From: Flavobacterium sp. ZT3R18
Lineage (GTDB): Bacteria > Bacteroidota > Bacteroidia > Flavobacteriales > Flavobacteriaceae
DNA length: 64,000 bases
Direction: 5' to 3'
NCBI RefSeq assembly: GCF_007097385.1
Contig: NZ_VJZS01000008.1
Coordinates: 62,001 to 126,000 of the forward strand
Shown: one piece after another, positions 50,367-59,401 of the stretch
How positions within the stretch are numbered: position 1 is the stretch's first letter
How the letters are laid out: every line of letters starts with the position of its first letter
Position numbers and translations under genes: made by a program
Notes under the pieces: model-generated
Database searches by the model: none
Seen by the model: the letters and a program-made list of their open reading frames with translations, nothing else
Told to the model about the DNA's origin: nothing

Positions 50367-53300
50367 ATGAAGCCCCATATAATGACCAAATATTCTTTTT
50401 TTTTAATTATTCTAATGCTAAATACATTATTAGCAAAAGCTCAAGACCCTACAAATCCTAGTAAACAATATATCCCGAATATAACTACAGCGTCTCCTCA
50501 GGTTGCGGCCATGAGTAAGGTAGGCGAGATACCAATTGATATTTCTACAGGTAGAATAAACTACACAATTCCAATATTTGAAATTCAAGAAGGGAATTTT
50601 ACTATGCCCATTAATCTGTCGTACAATTATTCTGGATTATTATTTGATGAAACTCCTGGGCACGCAGGTGTAGGTTGGACTTTTAATATTGGAGGTTCAA
50701 TATTACATACAGTAAACGGATTGGACGACTATCATCACGAACAAGACAAAAAAATAATTGATGATTATTTAAACGTAAAGCCTCCTTATGATAAAAATTC
50801 GTCAAATGGAGTAAATCGCATTTCAGAATTACTAAAGAGAATCTCAGATGGATATATTGACGGAGAACCTGATAAGTATTCTATAAATATTGGGAATATA
50901 AATAGTAGCTTTTATTTAGATAAAAATGGGAATCCTGTATTTTTAAAAAATGAAAATTATAAAATTACTCGTACGCAAAATGATGGTTTTATATTGGTTG
51001 ATGACCAAGGGATTAATTATGTGTTTGATTTGATTATTAGTGCTGATAAAGGGCAAGGAGATAATTCATATGGTTATGCTTCGGGGTATTTGGTAACAGA
51101 AATTAATTTTCCAAATACTAGTAATAAAATCATATTTCAATATGAAAATGCTAATTTGTTAAATGAAAATTATATTAATGAAACTTTAATAAAAACATTA
51201 GATCAATATGGAAACCCTAACTCTTCTGGAAGTTTAGAGACGAACGAAACAACAATAGCTATTAACAATATAAATTTAAAAAAAATAGTATCAGACAAAT
51301 ATTCTATTGAGATAAAGTATAAATATAACCCAATAGAGTCAGGAATTTGTGTTATTAATAGTTTAATTGTCAAGAATAATGAAAATAAGGAAATTAAGAA
51401 TTTTGTTTTTTCGTATTCTGGTTGGGTAGGTAGAAGAAGTAATCTTCTAAGTGTAAGTTGTAATGGAGCTATTACTAACCAAATGGAATATGATATGGCT
51501 GTTAATTATCCAATATTTCAAGATATATATGATTCTTATTTCAAGAAGGATCTTTGGGGTTATTATAATAGTAAAGCTTTGAGAGCAACTAATGCAACAG
51601 ACCCTTTCTTTAATCCTAGTATAAAGCCAGATTTTGCAAGTGTTAAGATTGGCAGTTTAAAAAAAATAACATATCAAACAAAAGGATATTCATTGATTGA
51701 TTATGAGCCAAATATGGCCGCTTTTGGAGGAGTACCTTATGGTTTACCTTACCATCCCGATGCAGCCATATATTCTAATTATTCTGCAAGAACAAGTTAT
51801 TTAAGTGGAGGTACTGACGAAAAAACATTTGTAGTAAATACAGTGCCATGTTATATTGACTTGAATTATAATTTAGTGAATAATACTGTAGATAAAGAAC
51901 CTTATGAAAGAGAGTCAAGAATATCATTATTTTTAGATGAAAAAGAAGATGATCCAATATTTATAGAAAATAAAAGTTGGTATTGGGACCAGAAATGGTC
52001 AGATCCTAAAATGTCTAAAAGTGGAACCAAAAAACAGATTTTAATCAGCAAAGTAGGAACCTATCATTTGAAAGCAACTTCAACATTAGGAATAAATGCT
52101 TCAATACAAATAAAAGTAGTAGAGTATCCAGATTTTTTTGATGAGCCTGTTGGAGGTATTAGAGTAAAGCAAGTTCAAAATTGTGATTATAACGGCAAGT
52201 GTATAACGACTGTTTACAATTTTACGCAAAACGGGAAAAGTACAGGGTTAATGCTCCAGAAACCAAAATTTTATTCAGGATCATTTACTGATGATAGAAG
52301 GGAATGCTTAGGGGGAGTTTATAATAAAAGTGAATTTTATACATTCAATAGTGTTTATCCATTGTCAGAATATAGAGGAAGTCCTGTTTTATACAAAAAA
52401 GTAGAGAAATATAATATTTTTGGTTCAAACACTAATGGGAAAACTGTGTCTTCTTATTTAGGGAAAAACGTAGTGACCCCAAACGAAGGACAATTATTGA
52501 ATATTGGTCTTTTGGACAGTGAAATAGTAAAAGATCAGTCAAACAATGTGCTGTCTAAAAGTAAAAGCAATTATTTACTGGATAAATCACCAGACCCTTC
52601 TAAATATGTTTACTCTTTAGAGGCTAAATATATTTTAGAAACAAGATGGCAAAATAGTCCTACTACAGGAGGAGCCTGTGTTTATTCAATCCCAATTCCT
52701 TTGAATAGCTTTAGAGAAGGCGGAATGACACACAGGGCGAGAAATTATAAGTTACAGAAAGAAGAAAATAAAAGTTACTTCAAAGGGGATTCAATTGTTC
52801 AAACTACGGAGTATAATTATAATTTAAGTTCAGGTTTTCTTAAAAGTCAAAAATCAACCAACTCAAAAAGAGAAACTTTGGAAACTAAATATTTATATGC
52901 CCAAGATTATGAAATGGCTAGCGAATCAGTCCGAAATGAATTAATTGCTAAAAATATGATCGGAATACTTTTGGATACACGAAGTTATAATGGAGTAAAG
53001 TTGTCAGAACAAAAAACAGAGTACACCAAAACAGCGGACAATCTATTGTTACCCAAGTTTGTATATGCAAAAAAAGGAGTAGGAGATATTGTTAATATTA
53101 TAGACAAAAAAATAACCTACGATCAATACGATAACAAAGGGAACATCTTGCAATATACACCGGAGAGTGGATCGCCAGTAGCCATAATCTGGGGATATAA
53201 TCAAACTCAACCAATAGCCAAGATAGAGAATGCAACTTATGCCCAAGCAATTGTACAATACGCTATAGATGAAAATGTTTTTAGAAATAATTTACCCAAC

Positions 53301-53468
53301 GCAATGATAACGACATATACCTACATTCCCTTGGTAGGAATAAAAACCATTACCGATCCCAAAGGGCAAACCACTACTTACGAATACGATGAATTCAACC
53401 GTTTGAAATTGGTGAAAGATGCACAGGGGAACATACTGTCTGAAAATCAATATCATTATAAAAACTAA
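50367..53468 (+). CDS. Large exported YD-repeat (Rhs-like) protein, N-terminal partner of the Rhs gene
   Basis: 1033 aa. Signal peptide within residues 1-25 (the start may be the ATG at 50382, MTKYSFFLIILML). The N-terminal region (about 45-100: AAMSKVGEIPIDISTGRINYTIPIFEIQEGNFTMPINLSYNYSG ... GVGWTFNIGGSI) is the conserved opening of Bacteroidota Rhs-like secreted proteins. A long variable, AT-rich middle follows. The last 120 residues carry YD repeats (YDQYDNKGNILQYT, YEYDEFNRLKLVKDAQGNILSENQYHY). No Rhs core, no toxin and no T9SS domain are present. It ends 6 bp before the DUF6443/Rhs gene; together they read like one Rhs protein split in two. Confidence 0.8.
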   Translation: MKPHIMTKYSFFLIILMLNTLLAKAQDPTNPSKQYIPNITTASPQVAAMSKVGEIPIDISTGRINYTIPIFEIQEGNFTMPINLSYNYSGLLFDETPGHAGVGWTFNIGGSILHTVNGLDDYHHEQDKKIIDDYLNVKPPYDKNSSNGVNRISELLKRISDGYIDGEPDKYSINIGNINSSFYLDKNGNPVFLKNENYKITRTQNDGFILVDDQGINYVFDLIISADKGQGDNSYGYASGYLVTEINFPNTSNKIIFQYENANLLNENYINETLIKTLDQYGNPNSSGSLETNETTIAINNINLKKIVSDKYSIEIKYKYNPIESGICVINSLIVKNNENKEIKNFVFSYSGWVGRRSNLLSVSCNGAITNQMEYDMAVNYPIFQDIYDSYFKKDLWGYYNSKALRATNATDPFFNPSIKPDFASVKIGSLKKITYQTKGYSLIDYEPNMAAFGGVPYGLPYHPDAAIYSNYSARTSYLSGGTDEKTFVVNTVPCYIDLNYNLVNNTVDKEPYERESRISLFLDEKEDDPIFIENKSWYWDQKWSDPKMSKSGTKKQILISKVGTYHLKATSTLGINASIQIKVVEYPDFFDEPVGGIRVKQVQNCDYNGKCITTVYNFTQNGKSTGLMLQKPKFYSGSFTDDRRECLGGVYNKSEFYTFNSVYPLSEYRGSPVLYKKVEKYNIFGSNTNGKTVSSYLGKNVVTPNEGQLLNIGLLDSEIVKDQSNNVLSKSKSNYLLDKSPDPSKYVYSLEAKYILETRWQNSPTTGGACVYSIPIPLNSFREGGMTHRARNYKLQKEENKSYFKGDSIVQTTEYNYNLSSGFLKSQKSTNSKRETLETKYLYAQDYEMASESVRNELIAKNMIGILLDTRSYNGVKLSEQKTEYTKTADNLLLPKFVYAKKGVGDIVNIIDKKITYDQYDNKGNILQYTPESGSPVAIIWGYNQTQPIAKIENATYAQAIVQYAIDENVFRNNLPNAMITTYTYIPLVGIKTITDPKGQTTTYEYDEFNRLKLVKDAQGNILSENQYHYKN

Positions 53469-53474
53469 TCTAAA

Positions 53475-56400
53475 ATGATAAAAAAAATATTAGTTTGTTT
53501 TGCTATAGTTATGATTGTTCCTTTTGGAAATGCACAAACAAAGACGAATAATCAAGCTGAAGCTAGTGCGCCTCCACAAGATGGTATTTACGAATGGTAT
53601 ATTGATAAAGATAGAGACGGGTACGGCGTTTCAAATGAGGAGCCAATTATGAGTCTTAAAAGACCGAAACCGAATTACGTTACTAATAATAATGATTACG
53701 ATGACACAACTAAAAATATTACAAATATTCCTCCTCAATATTTTTATCAAGATAATGATAATGATACTTTTGGTAATCCAGGAGTAAGTTTGTATTATAG
53801 TATAAAACCAGTAGGCTATGTTGCTAATAATGCCGACTGTAATGATGTCGATGCAACATTAAATCCCAATACGGCTTGGTATCGAGATGCTGATTCGGAT
53901 AGTTATGGAACTAGTGCAATCACAAAATTGCAATGTACTCAACCAGCGGGTTATCTTCGAAATGCGAGTGATTGTAACGATGGAGATGCATCCTTAAATC
54001 CCAATACAGTTTGGTATCGTGATGCCGATGGAGATGGCTATGGAACGAGTACACCCACCGCTACAGGCTGTACCCAACCTGCAGGTTATGTACGAAATGC
54101 AAGTGATTATAACGATACGACAGCAAATATTACCAATATCGCACCACAAACATTTTATCAAGATGCCGATGGTGATACTTTTGGAAATCCAAATGTTAGC
54201 ATATACTACAGCGTAAAACCAGCAGGTTATGTAGCTAATAATTCCGATTACAATGACACAACCGTAAATATTACCAATATCGCACCACAAACATTCTATA
54301 GAGATGCTGATGGCGATACTTTTGGAAATCCAAGTGTTACCTTGTACTACAGCGTAAAACCAACAGGATATGTAAACAATAGTTCCGATTATAATGACAC
54401 TACGGTAAATATTACCAATATAGCGCCTCAATATTTTTATCAAGATACCGATGGAGATGCTTTTGGGAACCCATCAGTAAGTTTGTATTATAGTGCAAAA
54501 CCAACAGGTTATGTTAATAACAATACCGACTGTGATGACGGTAAAGCAGCTGTAAATCCCAATACCAGATGGTATGCCGATATGGATGGGGATGGTTTTG
54601 GTGATCCTTCTAGTTTTGTGCAACAATGTGGCAATCCAGATGGGAATTATGTGCTTAACAATACTGATTTATGTCCTAATATACGTGGTACAGGCAACGA
54701 TTGTGAAAGTATAAAAGCACCATCTCTAGATCAAAACTATATTATAGGTGCTAATTATAAAAAAGCGAGAACAACCGTTTATGTCAATGCATCACCTCTC
54801 GAAGCTCAGGTAAACATAACCTATTTTGACGGACTGGGCAGACCCATGCAACAAATTGCTAATCAGCAGTCTGATTCGGGAAAAGATATTATAACACATA
54901 TTGGCTATGATGATTTTGGGAGACAAACTAAAGATTATTTGCCATTTGCTAGCACAGCAACCAATATGGTATATGATGTAAATGCCGCAGACAATACCGT
55001 TAATTTTTATAGAACAGATAAATATGACAACACATCAAATCCCTTTTCAGAGAAAAAATTAGAATCCTCTCCGCTCAATAGAGTGTTAAAACAAGCCGCT
55101 CCAGGAACTGATTGGGCTATGAATGCAGGCCACGAAATAAAACTCGATTATCAAACCAATACAGGTACAGAGGTAAAATTATACAAAGCAACTACCACTT
55201 GGAATGCCGGATCGGGCTTATATGATATTTCCTTTTCGGATGCAGGAAATTATGAAGCCAATCAATTGTATAAAACCATTACTTACGATGAGAATTCGGC
55301 TGCAAGTCCAACAGAATCTTCGGGGTCAACTGTAGAATTTAAAAGCAAAGAAGGGCAGGTTATTTTGAAACGAACGTATGAATCGAAGACAAAACACGAT
55401 ACGTACTACGTTTATGATAGTTACGGAAACCTAACTTATGTTTTGCCTCCAATGTTTACTAATGCGGCAGGACAATTAGACGGTTTGTGCTATCAGTACA
55501 AATACGATAATCGCAACCGCCTTGCCGAGAAGAAACTACCGGGCAAGCAATGGGAGTTTATTGTTTATGACAAACTTGACCGTCCGGTGGCTACTGGACC
55601 TGCTTTCTCTCCATTCAAAGATGATACCGCTGTGGGTTGGTTGATTACCAAATACGACGCGTTTAGCAGACCCATTTATACGGGTTGGTACAACTACGTT
55701 TCTAATTCGTATACTCGAAAATCACTGCAGGACACGCAAAATAGTGCGGCGGTTTTGTTTGAGACCAAACAAACTTCGGGAGCGATAGACGGGATTGCTG
55801 CTTTTTATACCAATGACGTTGAACCAAAGAGTATCAAGCTTCTAACGGTCAATTATTATGATAATTACGTATTTCCAAACGTTCCTGCTATTCCCTCAAC
55901 GATAGAGGGGCAAAATGTTTTGGCAAATACCAAAACGCTTGCCACAGGATCTTGGACAAGAGTTGTAACCACAGCCTCGGCAACTTTGGGAGAAACAGCT
56001 GCTATTTTTTATGATGCCAAAGCAAGACCTATTCGCAGTGAAGTGACCAACTATTTGGGCGGCTATACCAATACCGATAGTAAATTGGATGCATTTTCGG
56101 GGCAATTGCAATACACCATAAGCAAACACAAACGCACCACTGGGGATGCTGAATTAGTGGTAAAAGAAGTATTTACGTATTCGCCGCAAGACCGCTTGCT
56201 TACCCATACCCACCAGATAAACGGCGGGACAATCCAGCTGTTGGCAGCCAATATTTATGATGAATTGGGACAATTGACAAGTAAAAAAGTAGGCGGTAGT
56301 AATAGTTTTCCTTTGCAAAAAGTAGATTACACCTATAATATCAGAGGTTGGCTTACGGGGATAAATAACGACCCGACTAATAAATTAGTTTTGAATACTA

Positions 56401-58136
56401 CCGAAAAAGATTTGTTTGGGTTTAAAATCAATTACAACACGGTTGAGAACCAAATGGGCTATACGGGAACACCACTCTACAACGGCAACATATCCGAAAC
56501 CTATTGGAGAACTGCAAGTGATAATGTGCAAAGAAAATATGGTTATAAATATGACAATTTAAACAGGCTCAGCGAATCCATCTATCAAAAGCCGGGCAAT
56601 GCCAATCCCGTTCCCAAATCGTACGATGAGAATCTGACTTATGACAAAAACGGTAACATCCTGTCATTGCTTCGGAACGGCGATATAGACGGCGCTTTGC
56701 CCGCAAATGTGATTGATAATCTTGCTTATACGTATCCTGCAAACTCGAATCAACTTTCAAAAGTTGCTGATGTGTCCAACAACACCAGCGGTTTTAATGA
56801 TTTTAACAACACCGGCGACGATTACACATATGATTTAAATGGAAACCTTATCACCGACAAGAATAAAAACATTACGGAGATAGTTTACAATCATTTGAAC
56901 TTGCCGGTAAAAATAACTTTTGGAACTACGGGAAGTTTTTCGTTTATTTACGATGCAAAAGGTCAGAAGGTACAGAAAACGGTAACAGTAAAAACTCCTG
57001 CCAGTACCACAGTAACGGATTATCTAGGTGATTTTCAATATAAAAATTCTGTGTTGCAGTTTTTTTCAACAGCGGAAGGATATGCGGAACCGAATGGAAG
57101 TTCTTTTCGATATGTATGGCAATTCAAGGATCATATAGGGAATGTGAGATTGAGTTACAGCGATGCGAATAATGACGGAGTCATTGCCGATTCTGAGATT
57201 ATTGAGGAGAGCCATTTTTACGGGTTCGGCATGAAACATGTGGGGTATAATTCTGTAATCACTTCCACTAATCCGGCTCAAAAATATAAATACAACGGAA
57301 AAGAACTGCAGGACGAGCTAGGGATTAATTGGTATGACTACGGGGCAAGAAATTATGATCCTGCTTTAGGACGTTGGATGAATATTGACCCACTGGCAGA
57401 AACATCTAGACGATGGTCGCCATATAATTACTGTATGAATAATCCAGTATTCTTTATCGACCCTGATGGAAAAGAGGTCATAAATGGTTATCAAAAATCC
57501 AGAGATGAAGCTTTAAATAAAAAGAATAGTAAACAAAGTGAATTCAATAGCAAATATTCAGGCAGAGATATGAAACGAGGCGATTTTGAATCAAATAAAG
57601 AATTTAAACAATACAAATCGGATAAAAGCGGATTGGAATCAGCAGAATCAAAATTTAATGATGTTGACGCAAAATATCAAGAAACGCAAAATACTATTGA
57701 TGAGTATAAGAGTGTCGACCCTGAAGGCTTTGCAAAAGTAAACAACCTTGAAAATGGATTTACTGGTACTAAAATTGATGTTGTAGTTAAGTTCGGATAT
57801 GTTTCGCCTAACTCGGGTGGTGCATCAACTACAGGTAATGTAAATATGCAAACCAACGAATTTACGGGAAGCGGTAATATAAATATTACTTATGACGGTA
57901 GTATAAAATCTTCACGGGGTACGAGAATAGCCCATGAGTTTGGACATGCATTTGGTATGGCTCAAAATCCTAGGGAAAGCATAATTTCGTTTAATACTGC
58001 TATGTATGACTATAAGTATAATAATGGGCCTCAGCCAAGTTGTCAAAATCCTGAAAATAGGAATACCTTATTTGCAAAATCGGCTATGGATTTTCAAGAA
58101 AGATTTATTCTATTACAAAAAACTATGAAGCCATGA
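53475..58136 (+). CDS. Rhs-family protein with calcium-binding-like repeats and C-terminal HExxH metallopeptidase-like (toxin-type) domain
   Basis: 1553 aa. Signal peptide ends ...FGNAQ (residue 21). Residues about 41-410 hold eight Asp-rich repeats. A DUF6443-like region follows (about 418-500: VNITYFDGLGRPMQQIANQQS, YDDFGRQTKDYLPFA), then YD repeats and the Rhs core (about 1269-1333: YKYNGKELQDELGINWYDYGARNYDPALGRWMNIDPLAE ... YNYCMNNPVFFIDPDGK). After the core comes a unique AT-richer tail of about 220 residues with HEFGHAFGMAQ at 1487-1497. The position of that tail is where polymorphic toxins carry their effector. It lacks the third metzincin His (Gln1497 instead). The gene's stop overlaps the next start (ATGA). 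Confidence 0.85.
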   Translation: MIKKILVCFAIVMIVPFGNAQTKTNNQAEASAPPQDGIYEWYIDKDRDGYGVSNEEPIMSLKRPKPNYVTNNNDYDDTTKNITNIPPQYFYQDNDNDTFGNPGVSLYYSIKPVGYVANNADCNDVDATLNPNTAWYRDADSDSYGTSAITKLQCTQPAGYLRNASDCNDGDASLNPNTVWYRDADGDGYGTSTPTATGCTQPAGYVRNASDYNDTTANITNIAPQTFYQDADGDTFGNPNVSIYYSVKPAGYVANNSDYNDTTVNITNIAPQTFYRDADGDTFGNPSVTLYYSVKPTGYVNNSSDYNDTTVNITNIAPQYFYQDTDGDAFGNPSVSLYYSAKPTGYVNNNTDCDDGKAAVNPNTRWYADMDGDGFGDPSSFVQQCGNPDGNYVLNNTDLCPNIRGTGNDCESIKAPSLDQNYIIGANYKKARTTVYVNASPLEAQVNITYFDGLGRPMQQIANQQSDSGKDIITHIGYDDFGRQTKDYLPFASTATNMVYDVNAADNTVNFYRTDKYDNTSNPFSEKKLESSPLNRVLKQAAPGTDWAMNAGHEIKLDYQTNTGTEVKLYKATTTWNAGSGLYDISFSDAGNYEANQLYKTITYDENSAASPTESSGSTVEFKSKEGQVILKRTYESKTKHDTYYVYDSYGNLTYVLPPMFTNAAGQLDGLCYQYKYDNRNRLAEKKLPGKQWEFIVYDKLDRPVATGPAFSPFKDDTAVGWLITKYDAFSRPIYTGWYNYVSNSYTRKSLQDTQNSAAVLFETKQTSGAIDGIAAFYTNDVEPKSIKLLTVNYYDNYVFPNVPAIPSTIEGQNVLANTKTLATGSWTRVVTTASATLGETAAIFYDAKARPIRSEVTNYLGGYTNTDSKLDAFSGQLQYTISKHKRTTGDAELVVKEVFTYSPQDRLLTHTHQINGGTIQLLAANIYDELGQLTSKKVGGSNSFPLQKVDYTYNIRGWLTGINNDPTNKLVLNTTEKDLFGFKINYNTVENQMGYTGTPLYNGNISETYWRTASDNVQRKYGYKYDNLNRLSESIYQKPGNANPVPKSYDENLTYDKNGNILSLLRNGDIDGALPANVIDNLAYTYPANSNQLSKVADVSNNTSGFNDFNNTGDDYTYDLNGNLITDKNKNITEIVYNHLNLPVKITFGTTGSFSFIYDAKGQKVQKTVTVKTPASTTVTDYLGDFQYKNSVLQFFSTAEGYAEPNGSSFRYVWQFKDHIGNVRLSYSDANNDGVIADSEIIEESHFYGFGMKHVGYNSVITSTNPAQKYKYNGKELQDELGINWYDYGARNYDPALGRWMNIDPLAETSRRWSPYNYCMNNPVFFIDPDGKEVINGYQKSRDEALNKKNSKQSEFNSKYSGRDMKRGDFESNKEFKQYKSDKSGLESAESKFNDVDAKYQETQNTIDEYKSVDPEGFAKVNNLENGFTGTKIDVVVKFGYVSPNSGGASTTGNVNMQTNEFTGSGNINITYDGSIKSSRGTRIAHEFGHAFGMAQNPRESIISFNTAMYDYKYNNGPQPSCQNPENRNTLFAKSAMDFQERFILLQKTMKP
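53595..54706 (+). repeat. Eight tandem Asp-rich repeats inside the Rhs gene
   Basis: Eight units of about 46 codons, each of the form (W/F)Y-x-D-x-D-x-D-x-(Y/F)G ... GYVxNxxDYNDT. DxDGDxxG loops resemble thrombospondin-type-3/MopE calcium-binding repeats. Units 4 to 7 are closest to each other at the DNA level (shared ATTACCAATAT-GC-CC-CAA segments), pointing to recent tandem duplication. Units ending in C-x-D alternate with units ending YNDTT. Confidence 0.8.
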
Positions 58137-58771
58137 TTAAGAAATTAACTGTATTGCTTTTTTGTTTCATAAGTATAAATAATTTATGTGGACAATCTAA
58201 AAATAATATAGAAGACATTTTTAAAATGCAATTGTTTTTAAATAAAAAAAACACAATTTTTAGAAATATGGATTATTCGGTAAGTAAAAATGATTCATTA
58301 TATAAAAAGTTTAAAGAAGTTTTTAACATTAAAATTGATACTCTAAAAATTAATAATAAACTTTCTGGCGTCTTAGAAAATCAATATCAATTTTTTAAAA
58401 TAACAGAAAATAACATCGTGTACGATAAAATATTAGTCGGTAAAGAGAGTCGGTATTTATTATTAGAAACAATGATGAATTGTTACTATGTTTTAGCAGT
58501 TAATACAAATACTGGTGCAAGCTATCGTCTAAGTGGCTTTGATGCTAATGATTTTTTTGGGTTTTTATCAGACTTTAAAGAGGAATATCTTAATAGTAAT
58601 TTTATAAAACTTAAAAATTCTACTTTCTTTAAAAATTATAAAGTTGAATATTTAGATTTTAATTGTCTGTATGAAGGTTTAAGTAGGAGGGATTTAGATA
58701 GGGAAAAATATGAATGTTTAAGAAGATGCAGTGAGCCATTTAAAATAAATCACAATAGTACAGATTTCTAA
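58133..58771 (+). CDS. Small exported protein, candidate immunity partner of the Rhs metallopeptidase-like tail
   Basis: 212 aa. Not recognised as a known family. N-terminal signal peptide MIKKLTVLLFCFISINNLCGQ. The mature protein is Lys/Asn-rich with aromatic patches (IFRNMDYSVSKNDSLYKKFKEVFNIKIDTLKINNKLSG, LLLETMMNCYYVLAVNTNTGASYRLSGFDANDFFGFL) and a Cys-containing tail (CLYEGL, YECLRRC). Its ATG overlaps the Rhs stop codon (ATGA), so the two are translationally coupled. In polymorphic-toxin loci the gene directly after the toxin is usually the immunity gene; an exported inhibitor would fit a periplasmic peptidase. This is inference from position. It could instead be an accessory lipoprotein-like factor. 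Confidence 0.6.
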   Translation: MIKKLTVLLFCFISINNLCGQSKNNIEDIFKMQLFLNKKNTIFRNMDYSVSKNDSLYKKFKEVFNIKIDTLKINNKLSGVLENQYQFFKITENNIVYDKILVGKESRYLLLETMMNCYYVLAVNTNTGASYRLSGFDANDFFGFLSDFKEEYLNSNFIKLKNSTFFKNYKVEYLDFNCLYEGLSRRDLDREKYECLRRCSEPFKINHNSTDF

Positions 58772-58841
58772 ATCAGACTGCTCGGATATTTCTTTAACGA
58801 TAGTGTGGTTTTTTAAACCGTGCTCGCTCCGCAAACGTAAT

Positions 58842-58860
58842 AAAAGTCTCCCGACTTTTT
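58842..58860 (+). terminator. Short terminator-like hairpin after the Rhs locus
   Basis: AAAAGTC (58842-58848) pairs with GACTTTT (58853-58859) across a 4-nt loop, followed by one more T. It lies 70 bp beyond the 212-aa gene. Confidence 0.45.
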
Positions 58861-58886
58861 CCGTGAATATTTTTAGAATTATAACT

Positions 58887-58919
58887 AAAAAAAAACCTCG
58901 CAAATTAGCGAGGTTTTTT
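58887..58919. terminator. Bidirectional terminator before the decayed yoeB gene
   Basis: CCTCGC (58896-58901) pairs with GCGAGG (58908-58913), extended by an A tract on the left and a T tract on the right. It separates the plus-strand Rhs locus from the minus-strand toxin remnant and can act in both directions. Confidence 0.75.
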
Positions 58920-59179
58920 AGTTATAATGACCTTTAGCGGAGTAAATTAAAACAGTTTCTTGTACAACTTCATAAACAAGTCGGTGTTCAAGATTTATTC
59001 TACGAGACCAAGGGCCGGTTAAGCTGTGTTTTAAGGGTTCGGGTTTTCCTGTACCTTCAAAAGGGGTTCTGGCACTTTCTTTAATTAGTTTTTTGAGTTT
59101 GGTAAAACACTTGTTTATTTTCTGTTTGCCATTCGTTGTATTGCTCAAAAGCTACAGGAGTAAAGAGATAATCTCGCAT
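58918..59179 (-). pseudogene. yoeB: Txe/YoeB-family mRNA-interferase toxin, frameshifted
   Basis: The C-terminal 65 codons are clearly YoeB: KLKKLIKESARTPFEGTGKPEPLK, GPWSRRINLEHRLVYEV and YSAKGHYN (catalytic Glu, Arg and the terminal His-Tyr region). The proper N-terminus, MRDYLFTPVAFEQYNEWQTENKQVF, lies upstream in another frame starting at 59179. The two frames join if one base is removed from the A4 run at 59104-59107 (T4 on the coding strand), giving ...NKQVFTKLKKLIKES. So there is a 1-base insertion, or a homopolymer error in the sequence. A 76-aa frame from 59148 would lack the conserved N-terminal helix. Confidence 0.75.
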
Positions 59180-59182
59180 AAA

Positions 59183-59397
59183 TTAGAGTTTTACTACAAT
59201 GTGCTCTCCTTTTTTGTCTTGCTCAATTGATTTTTTGAGGATGTTTTTATTGGCAGGACTAGACATCAGATAAGTAGTTGTGTCCATTTCTTCTTCTACA
59301 GTAATCACAATAGGTTTAGATTTAAAATTAGCTTTTATAGCTTCTAAAATATCTGTTGTTAGTTCTTCGCTGACGATAAATGATATGTTGCGTACAT
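59183..59397 (-). pseudogene. Antitoxin of the YoeB module, start codon out of frame
   Basis: The frame reads VRNISFIVSEELTTDILEAIKANF, then PIVITVEEEMDTTTYLMSSPANKNILKKSIEQDKKGEHIVVKL and a stop at 59183-59185. YLMSSPAN..L..SIEQ is the usual C-terminal toxin-binding tail of YefM-like antitoxins. No start codon lies in frame at the N-terminus: the ATG at 59397 is displaced by two bases, and the first in-frame ATG (59287) gives only 34 residues. It ends 3 bp before the toxin start, as expected for a TA operon. Either the gene is decayed or it uses an unusual start. Confidence 0.6.
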
Positions 59398-59401
59398 AAT
59401 G

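Noticed and set aside
53994..54443. A 149-codon minus-strand frame rich in Ile/Cys/Tyr across the Asp-rich repeats
   Set aside because: It is a shadow of the repetitive Rhs coding sequence; the periodic composition explains the open frame.
53595..54706. Regularly spaced repeats that could suggest a CRISPR array
   Set aside because: The period is about 138 bp, units are coding and in frame throughout, and there are no short identical repeats with unique spacers.
58718..58903. A 61-codon minus-strand frame after the 212-aa gene
   Set aside because: It overlaps the end of the better-supported gene and terminator hairpins, with no recognisable domain.
59149..59179. Taking the YoeB toxin as a 76-aa intact gene starting at 59148
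   Set aside because: That start drops the conserved N-terminal helix, which is present upstream in a different frame; a frameshift explains the data better.
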